Below are positions 13,601 through 25,600 of a stretch of 64,000 nucleotides of DNA, one piece after another. The stretch is taken from positions 25,036,456 through 25,100,455 of the forward strand of contig OX457038.1 of assembly GCA_949752735.1 (NCBI GenBank). The letters run 5' to 3'. Every line of letters begins with the position of its first letter. Position 1 is the stretch's first letter. A program made the translations under genes and the position numbers. Origin of the DNA: Lumbricus terrestris (lineage: Eukaryota > Annelida > Clitellata > Crassiclitellata > Lumbricidae). Under the pieces are notes generated by a model that searched no databases, had not been told where the DNA came from, and worked only from the letters and a program-made list of their open reading frames with translations.

Positions 13601-16600
13601 CTTTCCACTAGATTAAAAGTTTCCAAGTTCTCTCATGGTCTCGATCTCTGTCTGTGTCTGTCTGTCTGACTCTTTATTGCTTACTGTGTGCCAATTGACA
13701 TATGATCTGGAACCTTGTTTTGAAGCTGTCTTTGGAAGACCAGTCGCTGCCAGATTACAGTTTGGTTATGCTTCAATGAAGTTTTGTATTTTCCAGCCAT
13801 AGTGGAACTGTATTTGTAATTGGCATGTTAGAGTTAGACCACCACTCAAAGAGCAAAACAGATCCAAGTTTCTCTTTGCACTATCCGATAGATGATGTTA
13901 GGCATACATGACACAACACAACATACATTATGTATGCATAGATGTGTGTGTGTGTATATAATTATATGCATAATTTGCATATATATATATATATACATAA
14001 AAGGATGGCAGCAAAACTGAGGTTTCGCATCTTATCTAGTGTTCACTGTTGTTCATATTACAACTTTTATGAATACTTGTGAATGATTTTGGCAACCTTG
14101 GGTCGTGTTGCAGTGATGAATAAAGTATTTGAAATTGAATTTAGTTGAATTTCACTACCAGTGGAAGATTAGTCTGAGCGGACATGAATTCTTCAGGCTA
14201 ACTCGAAGTCTTAAAGCACCCATGGCTGCACATATTAACACTTGACACCATAATTATTGTGCACTACAATCACAATTTGCAAAAAAATCAAATGTACGTG
14301 TCAATCAATTCTACTGTCTAGATATCAATTGGCCACAGACAGTCTTTCTAATGTGCATCATTTCCATCTTCGTGCATTTTAACAAACATTTCTTTAGACT
14401 CTGGTTCAGGGGCATGGTGGTTAGACCGCTTGATTTGTAAGGCCAAGAGTATGGGTTCATACCTCCACTCAGGTGGTGATTACTTTGCACAAATCCCTCA
14501 CTCACAATTGCTCAAATGTTGCCGTTTATGTATTGTTGTTTGGTAATTTGCACTTCTGAAGTTTGGAAGAAGGCAATATAAAAATACAGTTTTGTATTGC
14601 ATTGTATTGTATAGCTAAATTGTATAACTTAAGATTTACTGCACATGTTAGAATGCAGTTATTCTGTTGTGAGTCAAAGTGTACTGAGTGAACGAGTTGT
14701 CATGACAACGCTTCTTCAGTAGCTAAAATGTAATAGTTGTGTATATTCCTTTTGTGCAAAACTGTTTTGGTGCATTCTCGGTTTTCAGTTAAAAATTGTG
14801 CCTTTATTCTTTTCTTCTAGGATATATGTCATTTCCATGTATATCCACATATACATGTATGTATATGCTATGTATTGTTCTTTGACTACCTGACTGTTTA
14901 TCTAGCAGAGATGGAATAATCTGTTATATTTATGAGGAATTAATACTTAGTCTGACAGCTCCGAATCCTCCACAGTCTGTGAGTTTTGTATTCATGGCTG
15001 TGTTGTGATTCTGTGTGTGAGGCAAAGGAATTCTTCGTTGAGAAATCAGAATCAGCCAGGCTCTGACTGAGCTACGGAGGCTGGCTTGTTTTGTGCCGCG
15101 TGAAATACAGACCAGCTCCTTCAAACATGGGCCAGGACCAAAAACCTGCCGATACAAGTGCAACTGCTGCTGCCTGAAGCCAAAATAGCAAAATAGCATA
15201 TTTTGGAGGAATACTGTTTACTGTTTAGTGGCCTGCCTTAAGAAGCGGATGAGGAGAGGATCGAGAAGGGGAAGCAGCAGGAGATATTAACTAGGGAAGG
15301 AGGCTGATGACAGCAGCTGTTGTTACCTTAAGGTGGATGGAGCCTTCACCTAGCCTTGAGGAATTGCTGATCTTGTTGACCTTTTCCACCAGTGCTGGCG
15401 CTGCTTCTCGGATTTAGACCTGGAACCAGACATGATATTCCATCTTCTATTTCTGTTCTGGCCGTGAAAACATCATTTGATGTCTGCCGAGCATTAGAAA
15501 GATACATGCAATACACCTGTTATGATGGCATGTGATTTTTTGCATTTCACCCAGCTGTCATCAATTACGATAGTTAATATTCTATGATGGTGAATTCCAA
15601 TTTGATATAAAACTGACTAGGTTTAGAAAGGTGGTGGCGGTGGCGGTGGAGGTGGTTGTGGTTATAGGAGTGGGGCTGGTGGTTCTGGTTGTAATGTTGT
15701 TAGCTAGAATGCCTGTGGGAAACATTGCACTGACTTCATATTGTGGAAAACTTAACACTCAAGAACCCTCTGCACCTGTTCGCTTTACTTGTTGAGATTT
15801 CTAAAGCTTATGTGAGAGAAATGTTTTCCTGTATTGCTTCAACCATGATGATGGCACAATGTCACCAATCCACTGAAGTTCATCATATTGTCTGCTGTGT
15901 TGCAACGTTCTATTGTATTTATAAGTTATTCATTCATTCATTACGAAGATGCATATAGCACTCCTTCAGGTTACTACTCAGGAGCACTCCCGATCCAACC
16001 TCTGCTGAAAAGTATTGCTTTAAGACTGCAATCAAACGCATCTAATCAAATCCTAGGCATAAGGCGTATAGACAGTGGGAACCCATTCCATATAATTGGG
16101 GCCAATAACAGTGGAAGCACGGTGCTGTCTATGAACAGTTTGTGCTCGGGGATTGAGGAGTTCACCTTGAGTGGAGACGGGGAGAGCACGATGCCAGAAT
16201 TCAGTGTTTATAAACATTTTAAACCAATCCTGTGCTGACCAGGAAGCCAGCGAAGAGCTTTGAGCACAGCGGTTTTATGTTAATGTAACCATGGTAGTAG
16301 TGTGGTCCACAAAGCCATGGGAAAAAATAAAATTTAAAAATTGCGTGATGGTACCCTTTTATTCTGTTATGCATCATGTGACAATGATTCTGACCAAGTT
16401 TTATTGAAATTGCTCAAAATTTAGAGGTCACTCAACAAGGTGAGAGTATAGTGAGATATACCATGCAGTGCTCTAACTGTACATTATGTCAACATTGATT
16501 TATTTATAATTAGAGGTTGTCATCTACATAGGTGCCATGCTTTGATAGTGTCTATCAGTCTGTAGGTAGAACATGATGTTGTTATTCCTTCAATATTTTT

Positions 16601-19600
16601 TTTATAAGAGCATGTGACCTTTGGATCATTGTTTCAGTAGTAAGAGGGAAGGGATAAATTTATGGATGTACTTGGTACTAACTTGATAGTCATGTGTTTG
16701 GTGGATGAAAAGATCCTTCCTGTTACTACAGGGAAAAACCAGTTGATAGATATGCCAAATAGGTTATTGGTTTTAGGATATGAAGTGGATCAATAACTTG
16801 GAGCGCTAAGATTAAGTCATGGCACAGGAGAAGAAATCAGACAAGCTGTTGCGACTCAGTTGAAAGATTGTGGTTGATATGACAGAGTCAAAGTGAAGTG
16901 CTTCAATACTACAGCATCAGACACAGGATGCTCTCTGATTGAGACAATAATGGAAAGGACTTATTGCATTGTAATTACAGCATGGAATGGTGATGCTTTC
17001 AAACAATCATCTGCATTATCATCAAGTGGTCCAGACATCATACTTTTGAAGGCGCGTCTCTGAGAGATCGCCATGCATGGATATTGTTGTAAATCACTTC
17101 AAAAACATCAGTTTAAGATCCGAAATGCTCAGATTTTCTGGCACTCATCAACTCAGACTTTCAAAAGAGCTCTTAAGACTTTAGCAACCAGCCTTGAGAT
17201 GACTACCATGAAATACCTCTGTGGAACAGTTTAAGAGGTTTTTCGATTGTTGTAGTCTCAGCAGTACTGTTAGTCTAGGGCAGACTTCTTTGCGTCAAGG
17301 AATTGAGCTGAAGTCTATCTTCAAGTACAAAGAGTCCATATACAAATGGTGTCACTTCTGCAGCAACCAATAAGGCTCTTTCTACGGATTTGTGATATGT
17401 GAGCGAGGGGATGGTAGCCCTGGCCTTGTTTTGACCCTGTCATCAACCATTGAACTTGTGCAGCGAAAGATGATAAAGGCATCTCATAGTTCAGAATAGA
17501 ACGCACGTCTGAAAAAGCATTCGCATGCAGGTGAGCAGTATACAGACAGCAGGAAGCTTTTATTATAGCCAGTACTTTGAACTTAATGGAGATACTAGAA
17601 CTCCCATGCAAGTTAATAACTGTGATTAATACTGACCAATGGACACAAAGTGGATGACTGTCAGAATGCAAAATGATGCACAGAGTCTCAGGGTTGCAAA
17701 CCACATTGCCGAGAGGGATGTAAAACTTGACAAAGAATTGGGAGATATACCTAATGCAAGTTAAACACAGAAATCAGTTTCTTGAAGCTAAGAAGTCTGC
17801 GTAAGCCTACAGTGTGGAGACTCCAACAATCGAAAACCCTCTATAACTGTTGCACAGAATATGTTCAGCAAATGGCAGCATTTGCAATAATTTTTTACAA
17901 TTATATCAAAACTAAATTATTAACTTTATATCAGTATTCAGTAGATCTATATGCCACTCAGTCTCTTACAGTCTAAATTGATCAGCTTCTTTCTTTGATC
18001 TAAAAATTGTCCTTGTCAGTAGAGTTTAATGCTCTTATTTGCCTATTTTTTGCATTGTCAAGAATGGTGAAAAGTCAAGAGCACTGAGTGACCACTAAAT
18101 ATCCCTCAACCGGAATAAAATTTTGCACTTAATCATCACTAAAGCAAGGTAACAAAATGAGAGGGTACCATCAGCGAAATTCCAAAAATTATTTTTGAGG
18201 ACCACCCTACCATGGTAGGGTCACAGAGCTCTTGCTATTAATATAGCATCATGTAGTCTCTATCCAAATCCATGTTTAGTATTGTATGCACGTTACAGCC
18301 GGTCAATCAACTGTTGCTGTCTCACATAGTGACTAAAAATGCTAACTGCTGAAACTAGAAACACTTGATAAGTAAAATTAGGAAATTTTAAGTTTAATGA
18401 TTAACCATGGCAGAAAGTTAACGTCCAATATTCAGTAACTTTGCCCAGTTTCATAGGTGTTTCAACCCACACCCATGATTACTGTCAAGACCTCATCATC
18501 ATGCAGGATGACTGCAAGTCAGTTGTAGTTACTCCTGAGCCTCCATCTTTCTTCAATCACGTCCTGTTGATATACAACATATACAACACGTATCTGATGA
18601 TTGTAAGTATTGTAGTTGGCCAGAGTTCAGTGTTGATTTGAAACCAATTCTGTGCTGACCAGGAAGCCAGTGAAGAGCTTTAAGCACAGCGGTATGTTAA
18701 TTATGTTGATGTACTAGTGAATGCTATAGCCACAAAGTTCTGAACTCTCTGAGGCTTCAGCATGTTTCATGATGTTTGACTTATTGATACCTGTAAATGG
18801 CAAGCTACAGTAATGGAGGAAACTTGAAACCAATGTGTGTTGCTAGATGTATCCTTAAAAATATAGCCACAAAATGACTGATCTAATTATCTCTCTCCCA
18901 TGCTCATCTCTTATAAAATGCAATTGCAATAGATCAGTGGATGTCGTTAACTCCACCACTGTTAGCACTCTGGCATTGCCAGTCCAAAGCCTGGATTTAG
19001 GAGGAGGGAAACTTTGTTATCACAGTGTCATTAAACTGAGACAACCAATCAGTGGTTGGGATGTTTTGACACTTGATGTGCCTTATGCTGGGACAGCGTT
19101 TTAATCTCGGACTTTGTCCTTCACTGCCACTGATCTCAAGATTATGAATTTGCTTCCAATTTGGTTGTCCTTTCAGGTTTTTTTTTGTGTAGTTCAGGTT
19201 TAAGCTAATGACGTAACTCTTTCACTCGGCCTGCTCCTGGTTTCTTCGATCTGTTGCATTTTGACCAGAGTCCTTCTTCAATGAATTAGGAAATGTAATT
19301 GCGATTTCACTCAAAGGAAACCATCATGTGATGTCTTGAACATTTTCTATATATATATACATAAAGAAACTGTCTATCTAACTAACTATGTGTGCAGGGT
19401 ACAGGAGTGGATTGAGGGTTTGGGCTTCAGTGGAAGTGGCCCGGGTGAGAAGGGCGGAGTGGGAGTGGGGTGAGGCATGGTGGGGAGAAGGCGAAAAACC
19501 AAAATTTCCTTGGTGATTCAGCTAGTGGTGCTATAAAGGTATATAGATTAGATTGTATCTCTGGCTTTGGACCTTGAGTAATACATCGGTTCCCCATCTG

Positions 19601-22600
19601 ATTATGTCAAGCATATGGCCCATGTGGGCCATATGCTTGACATAACTTCGTTCCCATCCTTAAAAGTTATTAAAGACATCTCTCCATCAGTCTGATCATT
19701 CTGCCATTATAATATTGTTCTGATTTTCTTCATTGTAAGGCACCCTCATTGTGCTGCTACTGCCCTTGGGAAAGACTCAATCTCTCAACCTTCTAGACCC
19801 AAATCCCTGCCTTTCCCCTATGGTGATACCCAACACAGAAAGACTTACAAACTTAAGACTTGTTTCGCAAAGAATAGTGATATCATTACGATAGGAGAAA
19901 CCAATTGAAATTAGGCAAATTTTTACTATTCCACATCAGATCAACCAGGGGTGGTTCATCAACCCTTCAGATATTTTTGAATATTTTTATAATAAATTAT
20001 ATGCAAAATAACTTGAAATTTTTATATGATCAACAAGATATTCTGCTGCTGAACTTCTGTGATGAAAATGTAAGTGAGTATCTGTGAATGTCTTTCATGA
20101 TTGCAGATGCACTGGTAGAAAATAAGGAATAGAAGGAATAGATAACTCTAGAATCCAGCTTTGATGAAAGATTGGTTTTGGATATATAACTAAGAATGGA
20201 ACAATTAACTACACCACTTTTCAGTGTTTTCTTTCTTGTAAAATTTCCACGTTTAATGTAAGAAACATGGACGATATAACGTTACCATGTTCTGTATGCT
20301 CAGAACTAACTGTAACAACTTGCTGTGTACGATATGCTTGTAGGCTGACGTGGTTAAAAGTTCAACACCCAGTTCAGCTGCTTCTGTCAGCAGTCGATGT
20401 CAACTTGGTGGTGCAGCATCATCAGCATCTGTTGAGACATCGTCTAACCACCAGCTTCTGTATCAATTGGGACAAGACATGGCTGCTTCCAGTCGACCTC
20501 TTAATTCCCTACCCACTGTCTCTGACCTTCGCCTGAAGCAGGAGCCGACCTCCAGCCACACTTCCTACACCAAAGACAGCAGCAGCAGCAGCAGTAGCGG
20601 TCACAGTCAGCTGAGAACAAAAGATGAAGTGCTGGTCAGCAGGGCAACAGCAGCAGCAGCATCAGCTGCAAGTGCCTCATTGCCCAATTCAGCTCATTCA
20701 ACGGCTGGTCAGTGCATCTTTCACATTGTACATGTACATAACTGTGTAAAATAATGAAAAAGATGAAGAAATTAGATGAGTTATGAGATGATGAGAAGAA
20801 GCATCTATTATAGTGCAGCAGCAAGAGCTCTTTGCAAATGTTATAGCACATGCACATCATGCAGTTAACTGTTCTTCATAGTCAGAAGTTCTGATTAAAT
20901 GTACAATGCGGGTGATAGTAGTAGGTAGTAGTCAGTTCTTATAAGGAATCTCTTAGCAGTTAGTTCCAGTTCTTATTATAGTACCAACATGAGCTTGCAT
21001 TGCTAGTACGTAGAAGTGACTAAATAGGTTATTGATGAATGACTGACTCCATAGGATTACACTCATTGACAAACAATCTCTCACAGTTGGTAGAACATGT
21101 AACATCCAGGTATCTGCCAGACCACTGTGTCTCTGCCACCATTTGCCATTTGATAGTTGATTTTGTAACCTTTCTTTGATTGATGACCAGTCAACGTCAC
21201 TTCAAAGACTCTGCTTCACAGTTGCATCAAAGAATCTGAGATTCTTGTGGCTGATGAGAACATGTGTAAGTCAGGGGTCAGCACTCTCCCAACCAGAACC
21301 AGTTCATCTGCCTGTAGTCCTCAACCAATTTAAAATGGCTGAGCTCGGCTTTGCAGATACTCTGCAGTCAAATACCATCCGAAATGCATTGAATACAGAT
21401 TCAGTTACTGTAGAAGTCACAATATATCAGGATTATCCAGTATGAGAATTGCATAAAATAAGCTGGGGTTCAGACGTTGATTTATGTGGAGTTGGGGTGT
21501 GTGCAGTGAGGGCTTTACTATATGGCACCCTAAGAAAGACTGGGTTGAATCCCACAACCCCCTCCCGCAATTCTCACCCTGGAATTATCAGACAAATCTT
21601 GCGCATGACTGACTAACTTATTTTATGCAAATGAACAGTAGACATTAACAATTGCCATCATGCGAGCAGCACACAACTTGTGACAAAGAGTGGCTTCAAT
21701 TAATCTTTTAGAGACAAAGTTTATATCATATCAATAGTTTCCCCTTTGACCTGCGTTTGTTTCTGCAGGATTTGTCTAAACTACTCTAGACGTTCGTCTT
21801 TGTCTGTGCCTGAATCGTCAGAACCTCTGAGTAGTTATCTTGAAGAGGTGCTATATAAATTCATTGGATAGATAGGTATGTTGGACGTCCTCTCCGCTCT
21901 TTAGACAGTCATGATCTTCTTGTACCACGATCTCGGACTGCCACAGCCCAACATCGCGCCTTTGCCTCTGTCTGCCCTTTACTGTGGAATGGCGTTCCTA
22001 CTATTATTCGTGCCCAGTTTTTATCTGGAGTAGTGTGGTCCTTAGCTCCATGTAAAAATATTTTTTTGAGAATTTTAAACGAGGCACCCTCCTAACTTAT
22101 ACCTTTAGGTTAAAAAATAATAACACTGAAAAGTTTGGCAGATTTTTTTGAGTTTTAGGGGTCCCTACCGGACGTAACATGTATCAATGTAAAGACACAG
22201 GCGAAACATGGAATATCGTATATTGCATGCTATCATTAGTGTACATGTATGGTTGAATGCGCAAATCGGAATAAATTCTGGTAGGCAATGGACCGTGCTG
22301 GAGGTGGACTAGTGGCCTGTGGACTGGTTTACTATTTTGGTCAAAACGCACAAGCGGACATAGCTTCCAGTTAATGTTTCCATTATTGCATCAGTCTTTT
22401 GCGACGATAGGTATATTTTTCTTCACAACCTATATAGCAGACTCTGCTTCTGATCCTCATTATTTGTTTGAAGCTTATTATACTTGTTCATGAGTGCCAC
22501 TCTACGCTTTGTAATGTCATTCACAACTTTCACTGAGCTCGAAGTGGCCTAATCTAACTTGAAGTTCTCGTCGTTTGACCATATATATCAACGTCTTGTT

Positions 22601-25600
22601 GGAGAAAACTTGAAAAATCTCGTGTTTTCCATGACAAAATCTTCCAGTTGCATTGAGCTTATTACAGCAGGTTCCAAGGTTCGTCTTGGTAGTGGATGTT
22701 CGATCCAAGTTTTGTCCAGAGTAGTAACCATTTGGCGCTTGGTATAAATGGAAGCCCCATATATAGATTATAGAGCCCATAACCAAACAACGCAAAAGCC
22801 AAAAAATCCTCTGAAAGATACCACAGGTCACCCAAACATTTCATCATTGCAACGTCTGCAACTGCACTATTTATTTCTCTGTATTTTGTCAATGCCCAGG
22901 TCTTCACTCTACAGGTCAAGTTGAGGAGTAGGCCTATAGATGGTGCGTATACGGTGCTTGAAACCAGACTTTGACGTACATAGCAGGCAGATGTCATGAG
23001 CTATACCCTTTATTCTCTTCTTGTTAATTTGAATTATTTCTTAAACATCCATATCTTAACACTGTAAATGCTCTTGCCGATCAACCTCGCTCTGTGCAGC
23101 CCAGCTGAAAAATCATTATGTCCTTACCCTTCGGTGAACCAAGAGAAAACATGACCACTGCCTCCAACTTAATTTAGGCCTGTGATAGCGACATGCACTC
23201 TACAACAAATCCTTGCCCAGCTTCTGTTCCAACAGGATGCAGGCACCATTTCTTAGTCCACTGTTCACTGATGTGTGTCAAAACTCATAGATTTGATTTG
23301 ATCAGTAATGCCCCAAGTCACAACCGCTTCATACACTGCAGATACTGAAGATTTTCTTGTCCCGACTGATAACTTCTGTAAACCGAGGATCTGGTCAACA
23401 CCCACCCTAGAAACGAGGACATGAAGAGTTGAAGACGGTCTACTATTTCTTTACTGCAGTCTGCAGATGTCCTCAAGCAACTTCCCATCCCAGTGAATTA
23501 TTAGAGGAACTCCTGGTTGGCATTCGGCTTTCAAGTTTTCATAAAAAATTTGCAGATTCTTTATTCACTGCTTAAAGATTGAAAAGCAATTGAGATTGAA
23601 CTCTGCGGGATCATTGCCAAGACATTGTAGTGCGTAAGAAAGTAGACTTACAAGTGCTGCATTTCTGCCACTCACTTTTGCCGTGACATTGTCAAGACTT
23701 AGGCCTATTGCCAACTTTGTGTTCTCTTTGACAATAGCGAAATTATGCAATATACACGAAAAACCAAAATGAAACGGAATTGCCCCCAAAAGATGTGAAT
23801 GCATTATAGAAAAATGTCAATAAAATAAGTAAGTAGGTGGCAATCAGGATGTCGGAGATGTTAATAAATATGTGAGTAGTTATCTATCAAATTATATTAT
23901 AGCGATTAACATGGCTGGAATGCATATTAATGGAAATCACGCATAGCGGACCACAAAACCCCAATTAATTCTAACCTTGAACTTTAACCTCTGGTAGCGA
24001 CCCCTAAATGTCCTCATATTCTCTCCAAAATTTGTCTCAATTTTTTTCTCATCAATAGAAACCAAATTGGAGGGTGCCCCGTTATAAAATCAAACTTTTA
24101 AAAATAAGGACCACCCTAATCTGGAGGCTTTACTTTTTCTGCCTGTTGTCTTAAGACTTTTCTTTTTCCAGGAGTTCTTTGCACTGGGAGCGCCTCTGAT
24201 TAGGTTGTACTGTGAGAGGCACTTTATAAATCCCAAAATAGAATAGAATGTATGGCTGTTATTCTAGTCATTTTAGAATTACCGGAATATAATATAAAAT
24301 TATCCTGTTATATATATAAATTATTTGTCAGCTCTTCCACTGGGGACGTCATCTCCTCTGGTGATGTCATCAGCATCACTTCATCAGAATCAACCGACGC
24401 CTGGTCAGCATCCTTCGCAGCTGCAGCCAACGTTCTACAAGATTCCTGGCACCAATCAGATCATCTCATTAGCCTGTGCGTCGCTCATCTTCTTCTTTAA
24501 ATGTCTTTATGCACAATTGCACATGTTTTGTCTATCCGGTTGTATGTTATAATTGGACGCTTTCGACACAGACATAAAATTTCAGATTGGTGAAGCTTCT
24601 TGTCTCCTGTGCTTTCTCACATAGTTATATATGAATGATAGTTGTTATAAGTCAGATGAATGCAAGTGAATAACTGAACTTCTTGGCCTGAATCGTTTGA
24701 TTGTTTTGATGAAATTACATGAAAAACAGTGGTTCAGTAAAAGAATGGTTTAAACATTCGTTCTCTCCTGCAGTGCCAACCAGAGACTGCAGATGACTTC
24801 CTTGAAATGAGATCAACGTATGTAGCAGTGTTTTGTTTGGTAGGCCAATGTCTTTGAGTGCTAGTAGGTCACAGTCACCTCTGATGTTTGAGGTATTTTC
24901 TCCACTAAGGAGATTGTCTCTGCAGAGGAACCATGGACCCATGCTACAGCATCATCAGGAACCATGGACCCATGCTACAGCATCATCTGCATGCTAATGA
25001 GCTCTAACCTTGAAAGAAGGAAGCAGCTGGCTTAAATTGTTGGTATACAGAACATGGAACAGGAGCTCTAAGGTGTGAGGGACCAAGGGAGATGAATGGG
25101 CACAATCAAATTCACATCCTGAGTATCTGCAGAAAAGTATAAAAACAACCACGAGAGAGAAAGAGAAAACTCAACCCATGATGCTGAATGACTTTTAAAA
25201 CACTTTTAGAGACTCCTATGGTCAACAGTGTTGAAAGGCTGTGTGCTCACCTCACAAAGGGCAAAGAAACTCACTTAAGAGAGTCACATATTCCCAGTCA
25301 AGAACCCAAATGATGTCAGTGTTAAAATGTGTGTTAAAATGAACATGGGGAAAATGAAGCCACTGAAGCTCAATTTCCGTTTAGGTACGAGCTGCAGATG
25401 AAGGCAGATAAAGACTGTAATCAGTGATGAGAACAGTGCACCATAGGTTAAGCTGTTTTTTTAATGTGTGATTCATTAGAAGATATTTGGTTTCTCTTTA
25501 TTCACAGTTACAGGTGCCACCAATAGTCAAGGAACAGTTCTCTACCAGACATATACTACGCCAACGTCTTCTGGTGTCAGTCCATTACCAGAGGGTTACC

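Noticed and set aside
17321..17704. Minus-strand ORF of 127 codons in hAT-like copy A
   Set aside because: No motif is recognised; the plus strand of the same region shows broken transposase-like words, so this frame is probably chance.
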